Shown piece by piece: positions 1 through 8,956 of a stretch of DNA of 64,000 nt. Position 1 is the first letter of the stretch. Every line of letters begins with the position of its first letter. The notes under the pieces were generated by a model, which saw only the letters and a program-made list of their open reading frames with translations, had not been told where the DNA came from and made no database searches. The stretch comes from Micromonospora sp. WMMD1128 (GTDB taxonomy: Bacteria > Actinomycetota > Actinomycetes > Mycobacteriales > Micromonosporaceae), in NCBI RefSeq assembly GCF_027497235.1, contig NZ_CP114902.1, forward strand, positions 2,183,501 to 2,247,500, read 5' to 3'. The translations under genes and the position numbers were made by a program.

Positions 1-1580
1 AGGCCGCCGAACTCGCCGAGCACGGCGATCCGGCTGCTCGACGGCGCCGGCGAGTCCGGCCCCAGGTAGACGTGCCAGTCGTCGATGTCGCCGTTGCCGG
101 GGTTGCCCAACGACTGGCAGCAGTTGTAGCCGCTGTGCGCGTTGACCAGCCGGGTCGGGTCCTGGTTCTGCACATTCTGGGCGACCCGGCGGGTGTCGGC
201 CAGCGCACGCTCACCCCAACCCTCGTTGTAGACGGTGTAGGTGACGACGGCCGGCGAGCTGCGATGCTCGTCCACGATCTCACGGGCTTCGGTCTCCAGC
301 TGCGCCTGCTGCGCGTCGGTCGCGTTGATGTCCTGCGCGGTGAGTGACGGAACGTCCTGCCACACGAGCAGCCCGAGCCGGTCGGCGTGGTAGAACCAGC
401 GCTGCGGTTCGACCTTGATGTGCTTGCGCACCATGTTGAAGCCGAGGTCCTTGTGCTTCTGCAGGTCGAAGGCGAGCGCGGCGTCGGTGGGCGCGGTGTA
501 GAGCCCGTCCGGCCAGAATCCCTGGTCCAGCGTGCCGGTCTGGAAGACGAACTGGCCGTTGAGCTTGGGTCGTAGGACGCCGTTGACCACGCCGGTGCTG
601 ATCTCGCGCATGCCGAAGTAGTGCGTGGTCCGGTCGACCTGATCACCTACGGCGTTACGCAGCGTGACTCGCAGGTGATAGAGGAACGGGTCGTCGGGCG
701 ACCAGCGGCGGGCGTTCGGCACCGGCACCTTGAACTCGGTGAAGCCGCCGGTGGCGGAGCCGACCACGGTGGCGCCGTCGAGCGCTTCGGCCAGGACGCG
801 GTGACCGCTGACGTCCCCGCGGGTGCGGACCCGGACGCGCAGCGTGTTGTCGGCCAGGCTCGGCGAGAGGTCGACCCGGCTGATCGAGGCCGCCGGCACC
901 GGTTCCAGCCACACCGTCTGCCAGATGCCCGAGCTGGGCGTGTAGAAGATGCCGCCGGGTTGCTTGGTCTGCTTGCCGATCGGCGGCAGGCTCCCGTTCT
1001 GCCGGCTGTCCGTCGGGTCCCACACCTTCACCACGATCTCGTTCGCGCCGCTTCGCAACTGCGGAGTGACGTCGAAGGTGAAGGCGTCGTAGCCGCCCGT
1101 GTGGCCACCGACCACGGTGCCGTTGACCCAGACGGTGGTCTGCCAGTCGACGGCGCCGAAGTGGAGCAGCACCCGGCGCCCGTTCCAGCTGGTGGGCACC
1201 GTCACGGTCCGCCGGTAGAACAGGTGGTTGCGGTTGTCGCCGGCGGCGCGCCGCACCCCGGACAGCGCGCTCTCCACCGGAAACGGCACGTTGATCCGCT
1301 CGGGCAGATCGGTGCCGAACTGAGGGGCGTCGTCGGTGGCGGACTGTCGTAGCTGCCACTCGCCGTTCAGGTTGAGCCAGTCCGACCGGGTCATCTGCGG
1401 TCGCGGGTAGTCCGGCAGCGGCGTGCCGGCGAGCGCCTGGGCGGTCCAGGGGGTGGTCAGCGGCGGATTCTTGGCCGGCACCGCGCGCGCCGGCGTGGCC
1501 GGGGCGGCGAGCAGACCGGCGACCAGGGTGAGAACGACCAGTAGGGGGGCGGCGAGGCGGACGGGGGCGGGACGTGTCAT
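1..1580 (-). CDS. Secreted GH2 family glycoside hydrolase (beta-galactosidase/beta-glucuronidase type), C-terminus outside window
   Basis: About 526 residues of a GH2 enzyme are visible; the 3' part lies beyond base 1. An N-terminal Sec signal (Arg-rich start, hydrophobic core, cleavage near ATPARA) is followed by the GH2 sugar-binding domain, the Ig-like domain and the TIM barrel. The barrel shows the acid/base motif YNEGWGE and, at the very edge, GEFGG, which carries the likely nucleophile. Retaining hydrolysis of beta-galactosides, beta-glucuronides or related plant-wall oligosaccharides is expected outside the cell. It faces a LacI regulator across 184 bases that contain a perfect palindrome, so local sugar-responsive repression is likely. 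The exact substrate cannot be read from the sequence. Confidence 0.88.
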   Translation of the reverse strand, partial: MTRPAPVRLAAPLLVVLTLVAGLLAAPATPARAVPAKNPPLTTPWTAQALAGTPLPDYPRPQMTRSDWLNLNGEWQLRQSATDDAPQFGTDLPERINVPFPVESALSGVRRAAGDNRNHLFYRRTVTVPTSWNGRRVLLHFGAVDWQTTVWVNGTVVGGHTGGYDAFTFDVTPQLRSGANEIVVKVWDPTDSRQNGSLPPIGKQTKQPGGIFYTPSSGIWQTVWLEPVPAASISRVDLSPSLADNTLRVRVRTRGDVSGHRVLAEALDGATVVGSATGGFTEFKVPVPNARRWSPDDPFLYHLRVTLRNAVGDQVDRTTHYFGMREISTGVVNGVLRPKLNGQFVFQTGTLDQGFWPDGLYTAPTDAALAFDLQKHKDLGFNMVRKHIKVEPQRWFYHADRLGLLVWQDVPSLTAQDINATDAQQAQLETEAREIVDEHRSSPAVVTYTVYNEGWGERALADTRRVAQNVQNQDPTRLVNAHSGYNCCQSLGNPGNGDIDDWHVYLGPDSPAPSSSRIAVLGEFGG

Positions 1581-1666
1581 GCCGTCTCCATCGAACGGGC
1601 CGTCAGGGCCGAGCTGCGCCGCTGGCGGCGGGCGGTGGGTGTCGGGGTGGCCGATCGTGCCGTTCG

Positions 1667-1678
1667 TATAACGTTATA
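1667..1678. promoter_or_regulatory. Palindromic operator TATAACGTTATA, LacI type
   Basis: A perfect 12-base palindrome with a central CG, the usual centre of LacI-family operators. It sits in an AT-rich island between the divergent GH2 gene and the LacI gene, 87 bases upstream of the GH2 start. Binding by the adjacent regulator is inferred. Confidence 0.6.
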
Positions 1679-1764
1679 GAGCGCCGACGGACAGGCCGTC
1701 AATCCCCATCCATCGATATATTGCGTCGCGTCATCCACCTCATCCCGCACGGGAGGGACGGCCC

Positions 1765-2769
1765 ATGGGGGTCAGTCTGAAGGACATCGCCGAGCGGGCG
1801 GGCGTCTCACTCGCCACCGTCTCCAACGTGGTCAACGGCTATCGGCCGGTGGGGGAGCGCACCCGGCGGCGGGTGCAGCAGGCCGTCGACGAACTGGGCT
1901 ACACCCCCAACCTGAGCGCGCGGCACCTGCGCCGCGGGCGCACCGGGTTGATCGCGCTCGCCGTTCCCGAGCTGACCAATCCGTACTTCGCCGAGCTGGC
2001 CGAGGTGGCCATCCGCGAGGCTGCCGGCCTCGGCTACACGCTGCTGATGGAGAACACCGCCGCCCGGCGCGGCGAGGAGTTGACGCTCCTGGACGGAGCG
2101 CAGCGGCACGTCATCGACGGGCTCATCCTCAGCCCGGTGGCGATCGGTCGGGCGGAGGTGCTGGCCCGGCGGGCCCGGACGCCGCTGGTGTTGATCGGGG
2201 AGGGGGTCTACGACGTGCCGTACGACCACGTCGCGATCGACAACGTCGCGGCGAGTCGGACGGCGACCGCGCACCTGGTCGCGCTGGGCCGTCGGCGGAT
2301 CGCGTTCGTCGGCGCCTCACCGGTGGACGACCGGCAGTCCGCGCACCTGCGCATCCGTGGCTACCGGGAGGCGCTCGACGCGGCCGGGATCCCGTACGAC
2401 CTCCGCCTCGTCGTACCCACGGAGCACTTCGGCCGGGCGGACGGTGAGCACGCCGTGCGCCACCTGCTGACCCTGGACAGTCCGCCCGACGCCGTGCTCG
2501 CGTACAACGACCTGATCGCCGTCGGCGCCCTGCGGGCGCTCGCCCGGACCGGCCGGAGCGTGCCCGACGACGTGGCGGTGGCCGGCATCGACGACATCGA
2601 GGAGGGGCGCTTCAGCAACCCCACGCTGACCACCGTCGCCCCGGACAAGCAGGCGATCGGCCGGTTGGCGGTCCGGCGGTTGGTGGCCCGGATCGAGGGC
2701 GAGGCGGGCCCGCCGACGCACGTGCAGCCCGCATTCCACCTCGTCGAGCGGGAGAGCACCGGCCGCTGA
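1765..2769 (+). CDS. LacI family transcriptional regulator
   Basis: The 334-residue protein has the normal LacI layout. An N-terminal HTH and hinge (SLKDIAERAGVSLATVSNVV, then ELGYTPNLSAR) is followed by a periplasmic-binding-protein-like effector domain with the typical LGRRRIAFVG and DVAVAGIDDIE segments. The ATG follows a GGGAGGGACGGCCC leader containing a plausible ribosome site. It is divergent from the GH2 gene, with a CG-centred palindrome between them. It probably represses that gene, and possibly itself, until a sugar is bound. The effector is unknown. Confidence 0.9.
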   Translation: MGVSLKDIAERAGVSLATVSNVVNGYRPVGERTRRRVQQAVDELGYTPNLSARHLRRGRTGLIALAVPELTNPYFAELAEVAIREAAGLGYTLLMENTAARRGEELTLLDGAQRHVIDGLILSPVAIGRAEVLARRARTPLVLIGEGVYDVPYDHVAIDNVAASRTATAHLVALGRRRIAFVGASPVDDRQSAHLRIRGYREALDAAGIPYDLRLVVPTEHFGRADGEHAVRHLLTLDSPPDAVLAYNDLIAVGALRALARTGRSVPDDVAVAGIDDIEEGRFSNPTLTTVAPDKQAIGRLAVRRLVARIEGEAGPPTHVQPAFHLVERESTGR

Positions 2770-2899
2770 CGGGGTGGGAGAACCCGGGTATGGGTTTGTA
2801 TGGGGTTTCCCCGCCCGGCCCGAGGTCGCGCGACGCTCATCAGCCAGGCCCGTCCCGAGGGCGGGCGTCAGGCGACTCCACAGACGGTGGGAGGAAACG

Positions 2900-4939
2900 A
2901 TGATGAGGTTGCTACCACGAGAACGCCGGTCACGATCCAGGCTCGTGGGCATCACGATCGCGGCGGCCCTGGTGGGGATGGGGGTGTATGTCAGCGGCGA
3001 CGAGACGACAGCGGCCAGCCAGGGGGATCTGCGGACCTGGCACGCCAGAATGGTGAAGATACCGCGGCCGTCGGCGCAGGGCTGCTTCACCGGGGCCTAT
3101 CCCGAACTGGCGTGGCGGGAGACCGGGTGTGTGGCTCCGCCGTCGGCCCCGATGGCCCCGAACCTCGAACAGTCTCCGCAGCGGGACATGGGCGGCGGGA
3201 TCGGGATCGTGACGGAACGGCCCGCGGGCGCCGGTCCGATCACCAGCGCGTACGGCAGCTTCGAGAAGGTGAAACAGCCGAACCTGTTGAGCGTGACGAG
3301 CGTCCCGCAGGCTGCCCCACCCGGGGAGCCCAGCGGGCCGACGATGGCGGGCAGCTACTCGTTCCAGCTCAACACCAACCACCTGAGCGTCCAGGAGTGC
3401 AACGGGTCGCCGACCGCCGGCCTGTGCCGTGGCTGGAAGCAGTTCGTGCTCGCCAACGACGGCACCAGGGGCGGCAATCCGAATCCCGATCCCAGCCCCA
3501 GCCACCTCTACGTCGAGTACTGGCTGCTGCACTACAACCCCGACCCGGACCACGGCCAGCCGTGCCCGCCCGAATGGACCGAGGTCGCGGACGACGGGGA
3601 AGTCCACTGCACCTGGAAGTCCAGGGCGGCCGAGCTGCCCTACCTGTCGATCCAGGGCATCGCGAGGTCGGAACTGCGGCTGGAGGGCGCGACCACGACT
3701 GCCGACGGGCAGGAGACCGACACCGCCACGTTCAACGACGGGGCGGGCCAGATCTACTCGTCCAGCGGGGTGGGCGTCCTCCACATGCGGCCGCCGACGC
3801 CCCAGGAGCCCGCGTCGGAGTGGACCCAGGTCGAGTTCAACGTGTTCGGCTACGGTCACGGCGCGACGGCCAGGTTCAATCCGGAGGCGAGCTTCAACGT
3901 CCGCACGACTGTCGAGGACGGCAGCCCGGCCAAGCCCGGCTGCCAGAACTTCGGCTTCAGCAGTGAGCGGAACAACCTCAACTTCGGACCTCCGGGTCCG
4001 AGCTCGCCGAGTCCGTCGCCGGCAGCCGTCATCAACGAGTCGGTCCAGGGGCCGGCCGCGCCGTCGGCCTGCCGCGTCGCCGCGGTCATCGGCGACACCC
4101 ACCAGTACACGTTCAGCGGTCTGTTCTACGACTTCCAGGCGACCGGCGACTTCGTCGAGGCGCAGGCCGGTTCCACGTTCGAGGTGCAGACCCGCAAGGC
4201 GTCAGGCCCCCCGAAGTGGCCCAACGCCTCGGTCAACCGGTCGGTCGCCATGCGGATGGGCACCTCGAGGCTGGCGCTGTGCGAAGGGACCCGCCTGGTG
4301 GTGAACGGCACCACCACCAGCCTGCCGGCCGGCGACTCACTGCTGCTGCCCAACGGCGTGGCGATCGACCGCGTCAACAACGTGTACACCTTCACGGACC
4401 CGTCGGGCAACAGCGTCCGCGCCACCGCCAACAGCGGATACCTCGACCTGGGCGTCGGCGTCGGGCCCGGGGCGTCGACGGTACGCGGCCTCCTGGGCAA
4501 CCCCAACGACGATCCCCACTACCTCGATGTCAGGGGCGGCAACCCCCTGCGCGTTCCGGTCACCCATACCGCCCTCTACGAGACGTTCGGCAACAGTTGG
4601 CGGGTCAGCCCGTCGGCCACCCTGCTGCAACCCTGCACCGCCGTCACCCCGGGCAACCCGACGGCGCCGTTCTACGCCGGCAACCTGAGCACGACCACCC
4701 GCGAATGGGCGCAGGAGGTCTGCCGCAACAGGCAGGTCAACACGCTGTGGCTGGACACGTGCACCCTGGACGTCGGCGTGTTCGGCAACGCGTCCGCCGC
4801 CATCGTCTATGTCGGACTCCAGCGGCCGGATGTCGACGCCAACCCCCCGCAGCCGCCGATCTGCGTACCCGGAGACACCCGTCCGCTCTGCCCGACACCG
4901 ACGTGTTCCCCGGCGGGATGTGGCCGGGCCGGCGGGTAA
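2900..4939 (+). CDS. Secreted protein with von Willebrand factor type D (VWD) domain
   Basis: The ATG at 2900 (M-M-R-L-L) has GGGAGGA seven bases upstream; an open frame further upstream lacks such a site. The 679-residue product begins with a basic stretch and one hydrophobic segment (IAAALVGMGVYVSG) that acts as signal or anchor. A long polar region with scattered Cys follows. From about residue 390 there is a VWD-like domain, with GDTHQYTFSGLFYDF at its start, GLLGNPNDD in the position of the conserved VWD GLCGN motif, and paired Cys in the C-terminal tail. VWD domains are extracellular structural or binding modules, and no catalytic motif is visible. It stands alone, ending at a strong hairpin. 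Its role is unknown. Confidence 0.72.
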   Translation: MMRLLPRERRSRSRLVGITIAAALVGMGVYVSGDETTAASQGDLRTWHARMVKIPRPSAQGCFTGAYPELAWRETGCVAPPSAPMAPNLEQSPQRDMGGGIGIVTERPAGAGPITSAYGSFEKVKQPNLLSVTSVPQAAPPGEPSGPTMAGSYSFQLNTNHLSVQECNGSPTAGLCRGWKQFVLANDGTRGGNPNPDPSPSHLYVEYWLLHYNPDPDHGQPCPPEWTEVADDGEVHCTWKSRAAELPYLSIQGIARSELRLEGATTTADGQETDTATFNDGAGQIYSSSGVGVLHMRPPTPQEPASEWTQVEFNVFGYGHGATARFNPEASFNVRTTVEDGSPAKPGCQNFGFSSERNNLNFGPPGPSSPSPSPAAVINESVQGPAAPSACRVAAVIGDTHQYTFSGLFYDFQATGDFVEAQAGSTFEVQTRKASGPPKWPNASVNRSVAMRMGTSRLALCEGTRLVVNGTTTSLPAGDSLLLPNGVAIDRVNNVYTFTDPSGNSVRATANSGYLDLGVGVGPGASTVRGLLGNPNDDPHYLDVRGGNPLRVPVTHTALYETFGNSWRVSPSATLLQPCTAVTPGNPTAPFYAGNLSTTTREWAQEVCRNRQVNTLWLDTCTLDVGVFGNASAAIVYVGLQRPDVDANPPQPPICVPGDTRPLCPTPTCSPAGCGRAGG

Positions 4940-4961
4940 CCCCGGTCGGCAGGGAACGTGC

Positions 4962-5004
4962 GGTCTCCGGGGATGGGTCCACCGACCGGGCATCCCCGGA
5001 GACC
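4962..5004. terminator. Convergent hairpin terminator
   Basis: A perfect 14-base inverted repeat (GGTCTCCGGGGATG and its complement) with a 15-base loop lies between the stop of the VWD gene and the stop of the convergent STAND gene. It can serve both strands. Confidence 0.75.
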
Positions 5005-5010
5005 TCGCGG

Positions 5011-7629
5011 TCAGGTGCGGGCGTCCGCGTCGTCGAGGGCGGCGAGACACGTGCGGATCTGGTCGGCCTCGGGGGTGCCGAGGTCGGTGTAGATGGTCAG
5101 GGCGTGCCGGTAGTGGGCACGGGCCCGGTCGTGGTCGGCGAGGGCGCGGTGGGCGCCGGCAAGCCCGGCCTCGGCGCGGGCCTGCTGGTCCCGGGCGCCG
5201 ATCTCGGCGGCGATGGCGTGGGCGGCGGTGTGATGGGTGAGCGCGTCGGTGGCGTGGCCGGCGGCGAGCATGGCCTCGCCGAGCCCGTTGAGCGCCCACG
5301 CGGCGCCGTGCCGGTCGCCTGTCGTCTGCAGGATCGTCAGGGCCTGCCGGTGGTGCCGGGCGGCCTCGACGGGCTGCCCGAGGTGGCGGTGGAGGGTGCC
5401 CAGCCCGTCCAGGGTCCAGGCTTCGCCGTTGCGGTGACCGGCCTGACGGAACAGGACGAGCGCCTGGGCGAGGTTCGCCGCGGCCGTCTCGTACCGGCCC
5501 GATCGGGTGTCGACCTCCGCGAGGTTCGCGAGCGACACCGCCTCGCCGGCCTGGTCCCCGCTCTGTCGGTACAGGGCGAGCGCCTCTCGGAGGTGCCTGG
5601 CGGCCCCGCGGTAGTGGCCGAGCCGCTGTTCCACGTCGCCGAGGTTGCTCAACGCGAGGGCCTGACCGATCTGATTGCCGGCGAGCAGGTGCGCGGTCCG
5701 GCCCCGCCTGAAGTGGGCGGCGGCCTTGCGGTAGTGGCCCAGCCGCTGTTCGGCGACGCCGAGGTTGGTCTGGGTCCGGGCCTGCCCGAACTCGTGCCCG
5801 GCCTCGCGGAACAGGTGCAGGGCCGCGGTGAAGTGTTCGACGGCGGCCTCGTACCGGGCGACCCAGAGGTGGGCCACGCCGAGGTCGGTCAGGGCGTGGG
5901 CCTGCTCGGTGACATCGCCGGTCTGCCGGGCCGCGTGGTGGGCGTGACTGTGGACGATCACGGCATCGCTGCCACGGCCACCGGCCAGGTAGCGGTACAG
6001 GATGCGGGAGAGGCGTGTCGTGTGGGTGGGCCAGCCGTTGCTGGCGGTGTGGACCGCGACGGTGACCAGGGTGGGCCGCTCGACGTCGAGCCAGGCGAGA
6101 GCGCAGTCCGGGTCGGCCAGTTCGGGGGCGGGCGTGCCGGTCGGCGGAATGTGCGGACGAAGATGCGCCTGGGCGGGGTGGAGCGCGTTCATCGCGGCGG
6201 CGGCGGTGGCGAGATAGTGGTCGAACAGGCGGGTCAGAGCCTCCCGGCGGTCGGCGGGGCGGACCTCGTCGTGCGCGCGGGTGATGGCGAACGCCCGGAC
6301 GAGGTCGTGCAACGTGTACCGGCCCGAGGCGGACTGCTGGAGGAGGTGGTCGCGACACAGGTGGTCCAGGTGGGCGCGGGTGGTGTCCAGGTCGGTGCCG
6401 GTCAGGGCGGCGGCGGCGTAGGCGTCGCTGTCCTGACCGGGATGCAGCGCCAGCAGCCGCAGCAGCCGGCGCTGGCCGGCGGGCAGATGATGGTAGGAGA
6501 GGTCGAGGGCGAGTTCGACGCCGGTTTCCAGGCGTCGCTGGCGGTGGCGTTCGTCGAGCCGGTCGGCGTGGTCGGTGAGGGTCCAGCCGGGTGTGGCCCG
6601 CATGTGCCCGGTGGTCAGGTCGAGGGCAAGCGGGAGATAGCCACAGCGCTGTGCGATGCGCGCCGCAGCCACCGGATCGTCGCCCATGGGGACGTGGCTG
6701 ACGACCTGGACGAGATAGTCGACGGCCTCGTGCGCGGCGAACACGTCGACCACCAGGCGCGCGGTGGGGCGCAGGTCGGACAGGATCCGCCGGCTGGTGA
6801 TCAGGGTGAGGCAGCCGGGAACCTCGGGGAGGAGCGGCCGGACCTGATCGACATCGGCGGCGTTGTCCAGCACGATCAGGGTACGGGTGCCGGTGAGCCG
6901 GTCGCGGTAGGCCGCCCTGCGGGCGTGCAGATCGTGGGGGATCTGGTGGGCCGGTACGCCGAGCAGGCGCAGGAAGCCGTCCAGGACGGCGGCCGGATCG
7001 GCGGGCGGCCGGGCGGGGTCGGGGAAGAATCCGCGCAGGTTGACGAAGAGCGTCCGATCGAAGCGGGATTCCCGGATCAGGAGGTGCCCGGCGTGGACGG
7101 CGAGTCGGGTTTTGCCGACCCCGGCCATCCCCTCGATCGCCGCGACCGCTGCCGCCCCGCCGGCGTGGCGGTCGTGGGTGAGGGCGTGCCGGAGTTGGTC
7201 GAGTTCGCTGGCCCGGCCGGTGAACCCGGCCAGGTCGGGCGGTAGCCGGTCCTGGACCCGCACCACCGCGGCGGCCCGGGCCTCCCCGCCGACCACGCGT
7301 AGCGCCTGGCGCCACTGGTGCACGTATCCCTCGTCCGGGTGCAGGGCCTGCACGACGGCGGTGACGAGGTCGGCGTTCAGCCGCCGCCGACCGGGTTTGA
7401 AACAGTCCACCACCGTGGGCCGCTTGGTCAACTCACCGGCCGGGCGACCGGCGGCCCGCCAGGCGGTGTTGACCTGGCTGGTGATCCGTTCGTAGGACGG
7501 GTTCCCGGCCCACACCTTCAGGGACCTCAACGCCGCGGTGAGCTCGTCGAGCGTGCGCGCCCGACCCGGGTCCGGCATCACGGCGGACGGATCGTCCGCT
7601 CGGGTAGCGGTCATCGAGATCTCAGGCAT
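5011..7629 (-). CDS. STAND-type regulator: XRE-like N-terminus, NB-ARC ATPase, TPR array
   Basis: The 872-residue protein has three parts. The N-terminus (about residues 25-115) is a helical XRE/HTH-like domain of the kind found ahead of actinomycete NB-ARC proteins. An NB-ARC P-loop ATPase follows, with Walker A GMAGVGKT near 167-174, Walker B LIVLDN near 250-255 and a sensor-like TLITSR. The C-terminal half is a run of tetratricopeptide repeats with the GDVEQRLGHYRGA pattern, from about 560 to 860. STAND proteins are ligand-triggered switches that oligomerise. In actinomycetes this layout is usually called a transcriptional regulator, but some relatives act in phage defence. It is divergent from the DUF574 methyltransferase. 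Target and trigger are unknown. Confidence 0.8.
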   Translation of the reverse strand: MPEISMTATRADDPSAVMPDPGRARTLDELTAALRSLKVWAGNPSYERITSQVNTAWRAAGRPAGELTKRPTVVDCFKPGRRRLNADLVTAVVQALHPDEGYVHQWRQALRVVGGEARAAAVVRVQDRLPPDLAGFTGRASELDQLRHALTHDRHAGGAAAVAAIEGMAGVGKTRLAVHAGHLLIRESRFDRTLFVNLRGFFPDPARPPADPAAVLDGFLRLLGVPAHQIPHDLHARRAAYRDRLTGTRTLIVLDNAADVDQVRPLLPEVPGCLTLITSRRILSDLRPTARLVVDVFAAHEAVDYLVQVVSHVPMGDDPVAAARIAQRCGYLPLALDLTTGHMRATPGWTLTDHADRLDERHRQRRLETGVELALDLSYHHLPAGQRRLLRLLALHPGQDSDAYAAAALTGTDLDTTRAHLDHLCRDHLLQQSASGRYTLHDLVRAFAITRAHDEVRPADRREALTRLFDHYLATAAAAMNALHPAQAHLRPHIPPTGTPAPELADPDCALAWLDVERPTLVTVAVHTASNGWPTHTTRLSRILYRYLAGGRGSDAVIVHSHAHHAARQTGDVTEQAHALTDLGVAHLWVARYEAAVEHFTAALHLFREAGHEFGQARTQTNLGVAEQRLGHYRKAAAHFRRGRTAHLLAGNQIGQALALSNLGDVEQRLGHYRGAARHLREALALYRQSGDQAGEAVSLANLAEVDTRSGRYETAAANLAQALVLFRQAGHRNGEAWTLDGLGTLHRHLGQPVEAARHHRQALTILQTTGDRHGAAWALNGLGEAMLAAGHATDALTHHTAAHAIAAEIGARDQQARAEAGLAGAHRALADHDRARAHYRHALTIYTDLGTPEADQIRTCLAALDDADART

Positions 7630-7876
7630 TCATCGACACAAGCGGATGTCGCTCATCGTATCCGAAAGGGCGCGTCGCGTGTTCCCGGAAGGGGGTGCCC
7701 GGTTGTGCGAACCGCGCCCGACACGCCGGTCCGCGCCAAAACGACGTACTTCCAGGTCATCAGGCGGATGCGCTGGGAGCGGTACCAACGGGGCGACGGT
7801 CCACACCGGCCGGTCGCTACACTCTCGGGCAAGGTCCGGAAGCGCCCACGGAGCCCGGCGCGCTGATGAGAATCGG

Positions 7877-8716
7877 ATGGAGACGCAGTTGACCCGCGAC
7901 AAGGCCGCACCCCCCGGAATCGACCTCAGCGTTCCCAGCGTGGCCCGGGTCTACGACTACTTCCTGGGCGGCAAGGACAACTTCGAGGTCGACCGGAAGG
8001 TCGCCGAGCACGCCCTGCGGATCACGCCGGACGGCCCGGCCGCCGGCCGGGCGAACCGTGCCTTCCTGCGCCGGGTGATCCGGTTCCTCGTCGCCGAGGC
8101 CGGTGTCGACCAGTTCCTCGACATCGGCTCGGGGCTGCCCACCCAGGGCAACGTGCACGAGGTTGCCATCGCGCACAACCCGGGCGCCCGGGTGGTGTAC
8201 GTGGACAACGACCCGATCGTCCTGTCGCACGGGCGGGCCCTGCTCGCCGCGGAGGGCACGGCGACGGTGATCCAGGCCGACATCCGGCGACCGCAGGAGA
8301 TCCTCGACGATCCGGACGTCCGCCGGTTCCTCGACTTCGACCGGCCGGTCGGGCTGCTGCTCTTCGCGATCCTGCACCACCTCGGCGACGACGAGGATCC
8401 GCGCGCGGTGTCGGCGGAGTTGATCGACGCGCTGCCGTCGGGCAGTTACGTGGCGATCTCGCACTTCCGTGATCCGGGTGAGCGGGACCCGGAAGGCTCC
8501 CGTAAGGCCCGCGAGGTCGAGCGGGTCTTCAACGAGTCGTTGGGCACCGGCCGTTGGCGCACCGACGAGGAGATCCTCTCCTTCGCCGACGGGCTCACGG
8601 TGCTGGAGCCGGGGCTGGTGCCGCTGGCCGAGTGGCGTCCGGAGCCGGGCACCGCCGCGCCGAAGCAGACCGACACCTACCACACCTTCGTCGGCCTGCT
8701 CGCCCGCAAACCATAG
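7877..8716 (+). CDS. DUF574 family SAM-dependent methyltransferase-like protein (PF04672)
   Basis: The 279-residue protein begins at METQLTRDK. An open frame extends upstream, but homology-like sequence starts only at GIDLSVPSVARVYDYFLGGK, the hallmark start of this actinomycete-expanded family. The Rossmann fold shows FLDIGSGLPT (SAM-binding loop), VVYVDNDP (acidic residue for the ribose), IQADIRRP and LLFAILHHL. Family members are thought to be methyltransferases but lack assigned substrates, and many occur in paralogous sets. It is monocistronic, divergent from the STAND gene across 247 bases with no other clear gene. Confidence 0.85.
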   Translation: METQLTRDKAAPPGIDLSVPSVARVYDYFLGGKDNFEVDRKVAEHALRITPDGPAAGRANRAFLRRVIRFLVAEAGVDQFLDIGSGLPTQGNVHEVAIAHNPGARVVYVDNDPIVLSHGRALLAAEGTATVIQADIRRPQEILDDPDVRRFLDFDRPVGLLLFAILHHLGDDEDPRAVSAELIDALPSGSYVAISHFRDPGERDPEGSRKAREVERVFNESLGTGRWRTDEEILSFADGLTVLEPGLVPLAEWRPEPGTAAPKQTDTYHTFVGLLARKP

Positions 8717-8835
8717 GCCGTCGCGGCACAGCCGCCGATCGTCGTCGTCAGCGGCTACGCCGGGTGCTCTGTCGTCCCGAGCATGTCCGCCGGCCGGTGC
8801 AGCGCGACGCCGGGCCTCTTGCGTACGGTTGCACC

Positions 8836-8940
8836 ATGGTCACCATGGCTGACGTACGAGCGCTGGCACGGACACTGCCGCGCAGCTGGTCCGTGACCGC
8901 GTCAAGTTCCGGGTCCACCCGACCCGACACCCCCGATGCC
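8836..8940 (+). pseudogene. Relic of a MmcQ/YjbR-type DNA-binding protein gene
   Basis: From ATG 8836 the frame reads MVTMADVRALARTLPRS, which resembles the start of MmcQ/YjbR proteins. One frame over, from about 8883, it continues QLVRDRVKFRV, which matches the next conserved block of that family. The rest is missing, because the zwf start follows within 75 bases. A frameshift plus truncation best explains this. The family match is from memory and covers fewer than 30 residues, so it is a moderate call. Confidence 0.45.
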
Positions 8941-8956
8941 CGGAGGAACGCAGACC

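Noticed and set aside
72..1359. Plus- and minus-frame open frames overlapping the GH2 gene
   Set aside because: The single minus frame from 1580 shows continuous GH2 motifs including the acid/base site; the others are shadows.
4216..7245. Very long plus-strand open frames opposite the STAND gene, up to 1009 codons
   Set aside because: They are shadow frames from high GC content; composition is Gly/Val/Arg-skewed, they cross the terminator at 4962-5004, and the minus-strand frame has clear domains.
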